Source: Aquincolibacterium sp964606385
Lineage (GTDB): Bacteria; Omnitrophota; Omnitrophia; Omnitrophales; Aquincolibacteriaceae
NCBI GenBank assembly: GCA_964606385.1
Contig: CAZSFZ010000024.1
Location: 1-30,844 of the forward strand
DNA length: 30,844 nt
Direction of reading: 5' to 3'
The notes beneath the pieces were generated by a model that worked only from the letters and a program-made list of their open reading frames with translations, was not told where the DNA came from and did not search any database. The translations under genes were made by a program, and so were the position numbers. Below are positions 1 to 6,350 of the stretch, in pieces; within the stretch, counting starts at the first letter, position 1, and every line of letters begins with the position of its first letter.

Positions 1-1
1 C

Positions 2-403
2 ACAAAAGACAACGTTACAAAAGAAACTATTACAAAAGAAATAAAGATCCCGGCACAAAGCGCCGCGTCCTTTCAAGAACCTGTGGAAAACCCAAAACAG
101 GTGAGCCTTACCGAGATCGAGATTAAAGGACAAGACGAGACGGTAAAGCACAGGATCTACAACCAGGTCCTAGCGCTATTCCAAGAGCGAGGATGGCGGA
201 CAGACCCTGAATACCTCAAGACCGTATTCCGGAATATCGTCGGAGAGATGGACGGATACAACCCGAAAGAGTTTTTCCCCTATTTCAAGAAAGTAGCCTT
301 CAACCACATCAACCGGAATGCGGAGGCCTACGCGGCGGACGCCCGGATCAAGCGCGGCCAGGAAAAGAAGATCGGGCTGACCGTCGCAGGGGTGAGCATA
401 TGA
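2..403 (+). CDS. Partial hypothetical protein, left edge of window (replication region)
   Basis: The frame is open from base 2 without a start, so the 5' end lies outside the window. A GTG at 83 is in frame but has no good ribosome site, so I read it as internal. The visible 133 residues begin with a Thr/Lys-rich linker containing a repeated VTKET/ITKEI pattern and a Pro/Gln-rich stretch. A compact, probably helical C-terminal domain follows (around KHRIYNQVLALFQERGW and EFFPYFKKVAFNHI). The position at the head of a run of replication-type genes suggests a replication initiator or helicase-loader type protein, but I recognise no family. It overlaps the next gene by ATGA. Confidence 0.6.
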   Translation, partial: TKDNVTKETITKEIKIPAQSAASFQEPVENPKQVSLTEIEIKGQDETVKHRIYNQVLALFQERGWRTDPEYLKTVFRNIVGEMDGYNPKEFFPYFKKVAFNHINRNAEAYAADARIKRGQEKKIGLTVAGVSI

Positions 404-795
404 GCGAATACCAAGAACAATACCAAAGACAAACACCGACCAACTACGGGAACGCGGCATCAGTCGCATCCCGGGACGACCTGGACCGGACCAAGAAAAG
501 TCACCGCTACAAGAAAGCGATCTTTGATCACATCTGCATCCACGGAACCCACGGAGCGACCTGTGACGAGATCGAACGCCGGCTCGGGCTCCTTCACCAA
601 ACCGCGTCCTGCTACATCACCTGCCTCACACGCGAAGGACTGATCGAGGCCTCCGGGCAGACCAGGGCCGCGAGATCCGGACGGCAAGTCACCGTGTGGG
701 TCCGGAAGTTTAAACCCGCGCAGCCGGCACAGAAAACGGAGCAACCGGACCTGTTCCAGGTGAAACCGACATACCGGACGGAGGTCCTGCCGTGA
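400..795 (+). CDS. Winged-helix DNA-binding protein with possible clamp-binding tail
   Basis: This 131-residue protein has a disordered N-terminus. Residues about 35-105 look like a MarR/replication-type winged helix: the helix KKAIFDHICIHG, a turn, the recognition-like segment CDEIERRLGLLHQTASCYIT and a wing at GRQVTVWVR. A Pro/Gln-rich tail contains QPDLF at residues 115-119, close to the bacterial sliding-clamp consensus QL(S/D)LF. It starts at the ATG overlapping the previous stop (ATGA) and ends in a GTGA overlap with the next gene, so translation is probably coupled. A role in early transcription or replication is inferred from the fold and its neighbours only. Confidence 0.7.
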   Translation: MSEYQEQYQRQTPTNYGNAASVASRDDLDRTKKSHRYKKAIFDHICIHGTHGATCDEIERRLGLLHQTASCYITCLTREGLIEASGQTRAARSGRQVTVWVRKFKPAQPAQKTEQPDLFQVKPTYRTEVLP

Positions 796-1028
796 ACGTC
801 TACCAGATGCTCGAGATCCAATCCAAGACGATCAAGACGCTCCAAGAGAACCTGATCAAGACCATTCACGAGGCCGAGCGGATCGTGAACCGGTACAAGG
901 ACGGCCTGGACAAAGCGGAGCAAGTGATCACGCTCCTGCAGGCCCGGGTCAAACAACTCGAATGCGAGGCGCTCGACAGGTCATGGGAAGCAACGGATGA
1001 AACAGATAAAAACGGAGGGGGACAATGA
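792..1028 (+). CDS. Small coiled-coil protein
   Basis: This 78-residue charged protein is probably one long helix or coiled coil from about residue 5 to 65 (heptad-like leucine and isoleucine spacing in MLEIQSKTIKTLQENLIKTI and AEQVITLLQARVKQLE). It has no membrane segment and no cysteine motif. It starts with GTG in a GTGA overlap with the upstream gene and ends in an ATGA overlap with the next one, so it sits within a translationally coupled operon. Its function is unknown. Confidence 0.6.
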   Translation: MNVYQMLEIQSKTIKTLQENLIKTIHEAERIVNRYKDGLDKAEQVITLLQARVKQLECEALDRSWEATDETDKNGGGQ

Positions 1029-1357
1029 AAAAGGTTTACATCGCGGGGAAGTACAACGACACGAGCGTGGTCCGGTGCCTGAACAATATCCGGATCGGCA
1101 TCATCGCGGCAGTCAAAGTTTTGAAGCGCGGGGACATCCCGTTCTGCCCGTTCCTGGACTGCCTGTTTGTTTTAGTGGGCGGAGCCGGGGACCTCACCGA
1201 GCAACACTTCCGGGACTACTCGATCGAGTGGCTCAAGGTCTGCGACGAGATCCTGCTCTTGCCGTCCTGGCAGCGCTCGAAAGGCTGCGCCGCGGAGCTC
1301 GCGATCGCTCAAGACCTCGGACTCAAGGTCACGTTTGTAGACGGGGAGGCGGTATGA
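1025..1357 (+). CDS. DUF4406 / nucleoside 2-deoxyribosyltransferase-like protein
   Basis: This 110-residue protein resembles the DUF4406 branch of the nucleoside deoxyribosyltransferase superfamily. The family pattern is visible as MKKVYIAGKYND at the N-terminus, a D/E-x-L-x-x-CDEILLLPSW segment near residues 70-85, and GCAAELAIAQDLG near the C-terminus, whose Glu sits where the family has its catalytic acid. Such proteins are common in phages and may act on nucleosides, but the substrate is not known. The upstream GGGGGACA abuts the ATG. ATGA overlaps on both sides tie it into the early operon. Confidence 0.72.
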   Translation: MKKVYIAGKYNDTSVVRCLNNIRIGIIAAVKVLKRGDIPFCPFLDCLFVLVGGAGDLTEQHFRDYSIEWLKVCDEILLLPSWQRSKGCAAELAIAQDLGLKVTFVDGEAV

Positions 1358-1626
1358 ACCACAAAGCGATCTGTGAGATTTGCGGACAGTTCAGAGACGT
1401 AGGATTTTCAGACTGCGGAATGATCTGTGAATCCTGCTTCCAGAAAGAAGTTTTACACAACGCCTTTAACGCCGGCCTAAACACAGCAATCAAAACAATT
1501 CTGGAAAACACGGACCCAACCGAGACGGTGGAGACGGCGAACCTGATCGAGAAGATCAAAGGAAAACTCAAAATGCGCTCTTGTGTTTTTATTTACGAAC
1601 CGAAAAAGAGGGGACAGAAAAAATGA
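1354..1626 (+). CDS. Small zinc-finger protein
   Basis: This 90-residue protein has an N-terminal zinc-ribbon pattern, CEICGQ followed by CESCF (residues 7-10 and 26-29, CxxC-x15-CxxC). A helical C-terminal half is rich in Thr, Glu and Lys. The frame is open further upstream to 997, but the start chosen is the ATG that overlaps the previous stop by ATGA, because the upstream stretch is only the other frame of the DUF4406-like gene. The end again overlaps the next gene by ATGA. A nucleic-acid or protein-binding role is inferred from the zinc ribbon. Confidence 0.68.
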   Translation: MNHKAICEICGQFRDVGFSDCGMICESCFQKEVLHNAFNAGLNTAIKTILENTDPTETVETANLIEKIKGKLKMRSCVFIYEPKKRGQKK

Positions 1627-2210
1627 AACTTTTGTTTTTAGACACAGAGACCACTGGCGTCGACAACACAAAAAACGGCATCATCCAGATCGCCGGGATC
1701 GTTGAAATCGACGGCGAAGTGAAAGAGGAATTTAACATGACGTGCCGGCCGTTCCCAGGCCAAGCCGTTTCACAGGAGGCGCTGAACGTCACAGGAAAAA
1801 CAATGGACGAGATCCGCGCGTACCCGGAACCGCAAGTAACGTACCGTGACATCGTGGCGATCTTGGACCGCTACATCGACCGCTACAACAAGGCGGACAA
1901 GTTCTACATGGTCGGGCAGAACACAAAGTTCGACTACGATTTCATGACCGCCTGGTTTAAGAACAACGGCAACCCATATTTTTATGCCTACGTCGCGTAC
2001 CACCTGATCGACGTGATCCAGGCAACCGCGCTTTTTACCGTGGCCGGGCATTTCAAACTCGAGAACATGAAACTCGCCACGGTAGCGAAACATTTCGGGA
2101 TACCGCTGAAGGCCCACGACGCCATGAATGACATCCGTGCGACCCGCGAGATTTTCTACCGCTACGTCGACCTTATCAAGCAACTGAACCGAGTAGAGGT
2201 GGAAGCATGA
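1623..2210 (+). CDS. DEDDh 3'-5' exonuclease (DnaQ-like)
   Basis: This 195-residue exonuclease of the DnaQ/RNase T superfamily would remove nucleotides from 3' ends using two metal ions. The motifs are complete: ExoI FLDTETTG (Asp6 and Glu8), ExoII at VGQNTKFDYDF and ExoIII HDAMNDIRAT with the His-x4-Asp signature of the DEDDh subgroup. The start chosen is the ATG in the ATGA overlap, preceded by GAGGGGACA. An in-frame ATG at 1581 lies deep within the upstream gene and is less likely. It could proofread or process phage replication intermediates, or act independently of the host polymerase. Confidence 0.9.
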   Translation: MKLLFLDTETTGVDNTKNGIIQIAGIVEIDGEVKEEFNMTCRPFPGQAVSQEALNVTGKTMDEIRAYPEPQVTYRDIVAILDRYIDRYNKADKFYMVGQNTKFDYDFMTAWFKNNGNPYFYAYVAYHLIDVIQATALFTVAGHFKLENMKLATVAKHFGIPLKAHDAMNDIRATREIFYRYVDLIKQLNRVEVEA

Positions 2211-2569
2211 TCAAAAAACCCTGGGGAAGTGAAGTGGTGATCTTTGAGTCCGGGCAGGCACGCGTGAAACTCCTGCGCGTGAAGCCGGGGAAGCGGCTGT
2301 CCCTGCAATATCACGAACGGAAGCGCGAAGCGATGATGCTGATCTCCGGTGAGGCGCTCCTCGAGCACGGTCCGTACATGAACTACGTGATGGAGCCTGG
2401 CGAGATCTACCAGATCACAACCGGGGTCAAGCACAGGCTGTCAGGACAGGGAAGGTCCGAGGCCGTGATCCTCGAGATGGCCCACGGATCCGACGAAGAC
2501 ATTGTCCGCCTTGCGGACGATTACGGCAGAGCAACCACAACAGCAACACAACCAGCAGGAGGACAGTAA
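2207..2569 (+). CDS. Cupin, mannose-6-phosphate isomerase type II-like
   Basis: This 120-residue single-domain cupin resembles the isomerase half of ManC-type bifunctional enzymes. It begins with KPWGSE, has the first cupin motif around LSLQYHERKREAMMLISGEA (metal ligands His and Glu) and the second around PGEIYQITTGVKHRL (His). It lacks the nucleotidyltransferase half, so mannose-6-phosphate isomerisation or another sugar-phosphate role is inferred. An Ala/Thr/Gln-rich tail follows. It overlaps the exonuclease gene by ATGA. A sugar enzyme here may relate to the glycosyltransferase at 14890, but the distance makes this only a suggestion. Confidence 0.8.
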   Translation: MIKKPWGSEVVIFESGQARVKLLRVKPGKRLSLQYHERKREAMMLISGEALLEHGPYMNYVMEPGEIYQITTGVKHRLSGQGRSEAVILEMAHGSDEDIVRLADDYGRATTTATQPAGGQ

Positions 2570-2571
2570 AC

Positions 2572-2790
2572 ATGGCAAAGAAATTCATGTGCGTAGGAGA
2601 ACCATACGAAGCGAACGGGGAAAAGAAAGTGGCGTGGAAACGGATCGGCGAGATCTTCATTGGCAAGAACGGGAAAGAGTACGCGAAGATCTATCACATC
2701 CCAGGAGCGCTGATCAACATCTTCGAGGACCAGCCGAAGGCCGCGGCATCCGCTCCGGTACAGGAAGGCTCCGACGAGATCCCCTGGTGA
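2572..2790 (+). CDS. Small early protein with SSB-like acidic tail
   Basis: This 72-residue protein is preceded by a good ribosome site (GGAGGACA). Residues 1-52 look like a small beta-rich domain (GEKKVAWKRIGEIFIGKNGK), a pattern I associate with small phage proteins near replication genes. A flexible Ala/Pro linker leads to a C-terminus of SDEIPW. That ending resembles the acidic DDDIPF tip of bacterial single-stranded DNA-binding proteins, which recruits repair and replication partners. The body is too short for a full OB-fold SSB, so DNA binding is not established. Confidence 0.65.
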   Translation: MAKKFMCVGEPYEANGEKKVAWKRIGEIFIGKNGKEYAKIYHIPGALINIFEDQPKAAASAPVQEGSDEIPW

Positions 2791-2794
2791 CCTT

Positions 2795-3091
2795 ATGACC
2801 GAATACCTCAAGAAATCCTTCATGGTCCGCATGGGGCAGGGCCGCGCCCCGAAACCTGAGAAGTGCGTCCGCTGTGGCGTCCTGGTGGATCCCGTGATCT
2901 ACCGCCTGAACCGGGAGCCGCGCTGCCAGGACTGCTTCAAAGATCCACGCCGAGTTTTATCAACCAACAACAACCAAACAACAACGAAAGGGACAGAACA
3001 TGGTATTTACACCAACACCGACAAAAACCGCAAGGACCGTGAAATCCAACAGACCGCCGAAGGAACTGCCGGGGATGCCCGAGCTCGATGA
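2795..3091 (+). CDS. Small zinc-ribbon protein with low-complexity tail
   Basis: This 98-residue frame has a credible domain in residues 1-52: a CVRCG knuckle and, about 20 residues on, CQDC, a CxxC-CxxC zinc ribbon. From about base 2950 the coding character fades into Asn/Thr-rich and charged sequence, and the last 92 bases overlap the next gene, whose own ribosome site (AAAGGGACA) lies inside this frame. Either the tail is a true overlap or the functional protein is effectively the N-terminal half. It starts four bases after the previous stop. Confidence 0.55.
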   Translation: MTEYLKKSFMVRMGQGRAPKPEKCVRCGVLVDPVIYRLNREPRCQDCFKDPRRVLSTNNNQTTTKGTEHGIYTNTDKNRKDREIQQTAEGTAGDARAR

Positions 3092-3290
3092 TCTCGGAAA
3101 AGCCGGGCTCGTATTTAAACAGGCGATCTTTGAACTCGACCGCGCGAAGGAAGCGAAGGACGAAGCCGCGGAAGGCCTGATGATGGAGATGCGCCGCGCG
3201 AAACGGTTCGTGCTGACCGTCGAAGGCTGCACGCTCGAGCTCACGCACCAGGCGGCCAAAGACGTGATCAAAGTCAGAAAGCCAGCATAA
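3000..3290 (+). CDS. Small helical hypothetical protein
   Basis: This 96-residue protein starts at an ATG preceded by AAAGGGACA, the ribosome-site type used repeatedly in this genome. Residues 1-25 are basic, Thr/Pro-rich and disordered. Residues 30-75 form a charged helix (FELDRAKEAKDEAAEGLMMEM), and a short beta/alpha end follows. I recognise no family. Its position just before the VRR-NUC nuclease suggests a recombination or replication accessory role, which is only context. Confidence 0.6.
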   Translation: MVFTPTPTKTARTVKSNRPPKELPGMPELDDLGKAGLVFKQAIFELDRAKEAKDEAAEGLMMEMRRAKRFVLTVEGCTLELTHQAAKDVIKVRKPA

Positions 3291-3293
3291 ACC

Positions 3294-3623
3294 ATGAGCG
3301 TGTCGTTTGCCCCGCGGAAAGAAACGGACATCCTGCGCGAGATCTCGCTTTACCTGAAATGGCGCAAGGTCTTTTTCTGGCGGATCAATACGACCGGGAT
3401 CTTCGATCCCAGGCGGCGGATATTCCTGAAGTCACCGAATACCACGCCTGGGGTCGCGGACCTCATCTGCTTAAAAGACGGGAGGATGATCGCGATCGAA
3501 GTGAAAAGCGCGACCGGGAAACAGCGCCCGGAGCAAAAAGAGTTTCAAGACAACATCACAAAAAACGGAGGTGCCTATGTTTTGGCTCGGTGCGTACAGG
3601 ACGTGATCGCGGCCGGGCTTTGA
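3294..3623 (+). CDS. VRR-NUC domain nuclease
   Basis: This 109-residue stand-alone VRR-NUC nuclease belongs to the PD-(D/E)XK superfamily. The core is visible: an N-terminal helix with Glu (KETDILREISLYL), the PGVADLICLKDGRMIAIEVKSATGK segment carrying the Asp and Glu-x-Lys catalytic residues, and the helix RPEQKEFQDNITKNGGAYVLAR. Phage versions are thought to cut branched DNA and act as junction resolvases, consistent with its place at the end of the early gene run. The length is typical of single-domain phage VRR-NUC proteins. Confidence 0.88.
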   Translation: MSVSFAPRKETDILREISLYLKWRKVFFWRINTTGIFDPRRRIFLKSPNTTPGVADLICLKDGRMIAIEVKSATGKQRPEQKEFQDNITKNGGAYVLARCVQDVIAAGL

Positions 3624-3667
3624 AAAATTGGGGCAGCAACAACCAGGGACGGGTGGGGGTCCAGATC

Positions 3668-3871
3668 ATGGAACGATGCGAAATATGCGGGGAGCGATTC
3701 GAGAAGGTGCACAAACTGCAGGTGCTCTGCGGAGACCGGGAGTGCTTGCGGCGAAAGAAGGCGGAGAATGCGAAGGACTGGAAAAAGAGACATCCTGATT
3801 ACATGAAAAACTACATGGCTGGCTACCGGGCTCTGCCCGGGGAGCACGAGTTCCGGAGGGCTTGCGTTTAA
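3668..3871 (+). CDS. Small zinc-finger protein
   Basis: This 67-residue protein has an N-terminal CEICG knuckle at residues 4-7 and a second pair, CGDREC, at residues 21-26. A basic helix follows (KKAENAKDWKKRHPDYMKNYM). This layout resembles a small zinc-finger type seen in phages and plasmids near nuclease genes. The ATG is preceded by a run of five G; a GTG at 3653 is an alternative in-frame start. The frame is open further upstream but there only shadows the nuclease gene. Confidence 0.6.
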   Translation: MERCEICGERFEKVHKLQVLCGDRECLRRKKAENAKDWKKRHPDYMKNYMAGYRALPGEHEFRRACV

Positions 3872-3922
3872 CCGGAGGCGCGGTTATAGTTACCAGAGCA
3901 AAACGAAAGGGGACAGGAAACC

Positions 3923-4504
3923 ATGAAAAAGTGCAAATTCTGCGCGGAGGACGTGCAAGACGCCGCGATCAAGTGTAAGCACTGCGGGTCCATGCTGACC
4001 GAAGACATTCAGCCGGCGGCCGCGGACCAGCAGGGAAAAAACAGCATGCAGGCAGTGAAATCGAAACTCTACGCCGGGCTCAAAATGCTCCCGGGAGAAT
4101 CGGTGCATTTTGAGACCAGGCCGTCGAAATCGCCTTTGATCTGGACCGCGCTCGGGTGGACGATCCTCGGCGCGTTTTTTTATCCGGTGAACCCGGCGAT
4201 CACGTGGTGGACCGTTTGCATTGTCGGGACCGTCGCGTTTTTTCAGTTCATCTCGCTTGAGGCGATGGTCTACGTGATCACGAACAAGCGCGTCATTTCC
4301 CGGTGCGGAGCGATCGCGGAATCGCTCGTACAGATCCCGCTCGATAAGGTCCAGAACGTGGCCATGAAGCAGGTGTCCGGATTCCTTGACCTGGGGCACA
4401 TCTCGTTTGACACTGCCGGCGGACCGTTCAAGGAGCTCGTCTGGCGCAACGTTCAAGGACCGAAGAAGGCGCTGCAGCGCGTGACCGAGGTCGTTCACGG
4501 CTAA
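3923..4504 (+). CDS. Membrane protein with zinc ribbon and bacterial PH (bPH2/DUF304) domain
   Basis: This 193-residue protein has three parts. An N-terminal zinc ribbon (CKFCAE and CKHCGS, residues 4-7 and 19-22) is followed by two adjacent hydrophobic segments at about 70-112 (PLIWTALGWTILGAFF and WWTVCIVGTVAFFQFI). A bPH2/DUF304-like beta domain follows, with the family pattern YVITNKRVISRCGAIAESLVQIPLDKVQNV. It is likely anchored in the inner membrane with the PH domain in the cytoplasm. The ribosome site is AAAGGGGACA. Such a protein is unexpected between replication and packaging genes; superinfection exclusion or membrane anchoring of phage DNA are possible roles but not shown. Confidence 0.8.
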   Translation: MKKCKFCAEDVQDAAIKCKHCGSMLTEDIQPAAADQQGKNSMQAVKSKLYAGLKMLPGESVHFETRPSKSPLIWTALGWTILGAFFYPVNPAITWWTVCIVGTVAFFQFISLEAMVYVITNKRVISRCGAIAESLVQIPLDKVQNVAMKQVSGFLDLGHISFDTAGGPFKELVWRNVQGPKKALQRVTEVVHG

Positions 4505-4529
4505 GATCAGCGAAGAATAGATTTACACA

Positions 4530-4561
4530 CATGCCGGCCCCGCTTGAAAATTGCTGGCATG
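4530..4561. repeat. Inverted repeat spanning the ParB-methyltransferase start codon
   Basis: CATGCC at 4530-4535 and GGCATG at 4556-4561 form a 6-bp inverted repeat with a 20-base spacer. The right arm contains the likely ATG start (4559) of the downstream gene. It could be an operator or an RNA hairpin hiding the start, but a 6-bp repeat can arise by chance. Confidence 0.25.
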
Positions 4562-5938
4562 GACAGCACACCTCTCACATGGCACACAGAACAGCGCAAG
4601 ATCGCGGACCTCGTCCCGTTTGACGGGAACCCTCGGAAACTAAACGAGAAGCAGGTCGCGGACCTCAAGCGCTCCCTCGAGAAGTTTAACCTCGTAGAGA
4701 TCCCCGCCATAAACCTGAACCAGAAGATCCTCGCCGGGCACCAGCGCCTGAAGATCATGCAGCTCCTGGGCCGCGGAGGCGAGACGATCGACGTCCGGGT
4801 CCCGAACCGCGAGCTCACGCAAGCGGAAGAACGAGAGTACCTGATCCGATCCAACAAGAACACCGGAGACTGGGACTGGGACGAGCTCGCGAATTTTGAC
4901 GCGTCGCTCCTTGTCGAGTGCGGCTTCACCACGGAAGAACTCACGAGGAACTTCGGACTGAACGAAACACCGGACCAGGACGAGGCCCCGGATCTCACGC
5001 CGGGAGCGCCGCGCGCAAAACGCGGACAAGTTTTCACGCTCGGACGGCACAAGATCATGTGCGGAGACTCCACGGATCCGCGCGACGTCAAAACCCTTAT
5101 GGGGGGGGGCGAGATTTTAGCGGATCTGATTTTTACGGATCCTCCCTACAACGTGAATTATTCGGGCCGGGGGAAAGAGACCTCGAACACGATCGAGAAC
5201 GACAACCAGCCGACGGAACAGTTTCGGGAATTTTTATCAAAAGCGTTTGCGAATTATCGCGACTTCTCAAAGGCCGATGCCGCCATGTACTGCTGCTATG
5301 CGTCCCGGACACACCGGGAGTTCGAGGACTGCCTGAACGCGAACGGGTGGAAGGTCCGCAACCAGATCATCTGGGTGAAACTCGTGGCGTCGATGGGGTG
5401 GGGAGACTACCGGTGGAAACATGAACCGATTTTTTACTGCTCGAAAGAGAAAGGATCCCCGGACTTTTTCGGGGACCGGAAGCAATACACGGAATGGACG
5501 GAAGAAAAAACAGACGAAGAACTTTTGAGGTTTGTGAGGACCATGATCGAGAAAGATGAGAACGGAGGCTCCACGGTGTGGCGATTTAAGCGGGACAGCC
5601 AGTACAAGCATCCCACGCAAAAGCCGGTGGACCTTGTAGCGACCGCGATCAAGAACAGCGGCGTCCTGGGCGGCGTCGTGCTTGATCTTTTTCTCGGCTC
5701 GGGATCCACGCTGATCGCGTGCGAGAAAAACAAGCGCGTCTGCTACGGCATGGAGCTCGACCCGAAGTACGTGGACGTCGTGATCGCCCGGTATTGCGAA
5801 CAAACCAAGACAGATCCAGAGGTGATTTATGCAGGAGCCACAACAGCCGACACCGGAGGCCCAGGGACAGCCGGTCCAGCAGCAACAACCCCAGGACCAG
5901 GCACCGGAAGCGCCCAGGAAACCCAGGCGCCGGCTTAA
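4559..5938 (+). CDS. ParB-like nuclease domain / DNA methyltransferase fusion
   Basis: The protein has 459 residues. Residues about 10-105 form a ParB/Spo0J-like N-terminal domain (IADLVPFDGNPRKLNEKQ, ILAGHQRL). The rest is a beta-class N6-adenine or N4-cytosine DNA methyltransferase: motif IV DPPY at 194-197 comes before the SAM-binding motif I DLFLGSGS at 376-383, and TQKP sits between them. It would methylate phage or host DNA; the target sequence is unknown. The start is uncertain: TTG at 4544 would add five residues, and neither start has a strong ribosome site. A nine-G tract lies at 5101-5109 between the two domains. The disordered Thr/Gly/Pro tail overlaps the terminase small-subunit gene by 110 bases in another frame. 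Confidence 0.9.
   Translation: MDSTPLTWHTEQRKIADLVPFDGNPRKLNEKQVADLKRSLEKFNLVEIPAINLNQKILAGHQRLKIMQLLGRGGETIDVRVPNRELTQAEEREYLIRSNKNTGDWDWDELANFDASLLVECGFTTEELTRNFGLNETPDQDEAPDLTPGAPRAKRGQVFTLGRHKIMCGDSTDPRDVKTLMGGGEILADLIFTDPPYNVNYSGRGKETSNTIENDNQPTEQFREFLSKAFANYRDFSKADAAMYCCYASRTHREFEDCLNANGWKVRNQIIWVKLVASMGWGDYRWKHEPIFYCSKEKGSPDFFGDRKQYTEWTEEKTDEELLRFVRTMIEKDENGGSTVWRFKRDSQYKHPTQKPVDLVATAIKNSGVLGGVVLDLFLGSGSTLIACEKNKRVCYGMELDPKYVDVVIARYCEQTKTDPEVIYAGATTADTGGPGTAGPAATTPGPGTGSAQETQAPA
5101..5109 (+). repeat. G9 homopolymer within the methyltransferase gene (possible phase switch)
   Basis: Nine consecutive G encode part of Met-Gly-Gly-Gly at residues 181-184, between the ParB-like and catalytic regions. 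The next longest G run I noticed in the window is six. Loss of one G would bring TAG at 5118-5120 into frame. Gain of one G would shift reading into a frame that stops at 5424. Either would remove motif IV and motif I. Confidence 0.75.
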
Positions 5939-6350
5939 GAAGCAGACCCGGGAAATGCTGTGCGTGCTTCGGCAGCTCCGCGCCGGCTCCGCGCTGTCAC
6001 TGGCATGTAAGTCAGCCGGGATCGTCCCGTCGACTTTCTGGCGCTGGCGGAAGAAGTGGCCCCGGATCGCGGAACTTGCGGACCGGATGATCTCAAGCCG
6101 CATCGGGCTCGTTGAGGACGCTCTTTTCCAGGCGTGCATCCAGGACCGGAACATGACGGCGATCATTTTCTTTTTGACGAACCGGGCCGGGGAACGATGG
6201 GCGGACCGGCGAGCGCTTGTCAACAACACGAACGTATTCAACGCAAAGGCAGAGGTTCCCAAAGATGCCGAGGGAGAGAGTATCGGATCCGCGCTTGCAA
6301 GAATTGACAAAATTCGAGAAAGTCTTATTCCTCCAGGCGACCCGAAATAA
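5829..6350 (+). CDS. Terminase small subunit
   Basis: The 173-residue protein has a Gln/Pro-rich N-terminus of about 30 residues, a basic patch (KPRRRLKK) and a helix-turn-helix around SALSLACKSAGIVPSTFWRWRKKWP, followed by helices likely to mediate oligomerisation. This matches small terminase subunits, which recognise packaging sites and load the large subunit. Its place directly before the large subunit supports this. GAGGTG lies upstream of the ATG. The first 110 bases lie within the methyltransferase gene in another frame, and the last 86 overlap the large-subunit gene. Confidence 0.82.
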   Translation: MQEPQQPTPEAQGQPVQQQQPQDQAPEAPRKPRRRLKKQTREMLCVLRQLRAGSALSLACKSAGIVPSTFWRWRKKWPRIAELADRMISSRIGLVEDALFQACIQDRNMTAIIFFLTNRAGERWADRRALVNNTNVFNAKAEVPKDAEGESIGSALARIDKIRESLIPPGDPK

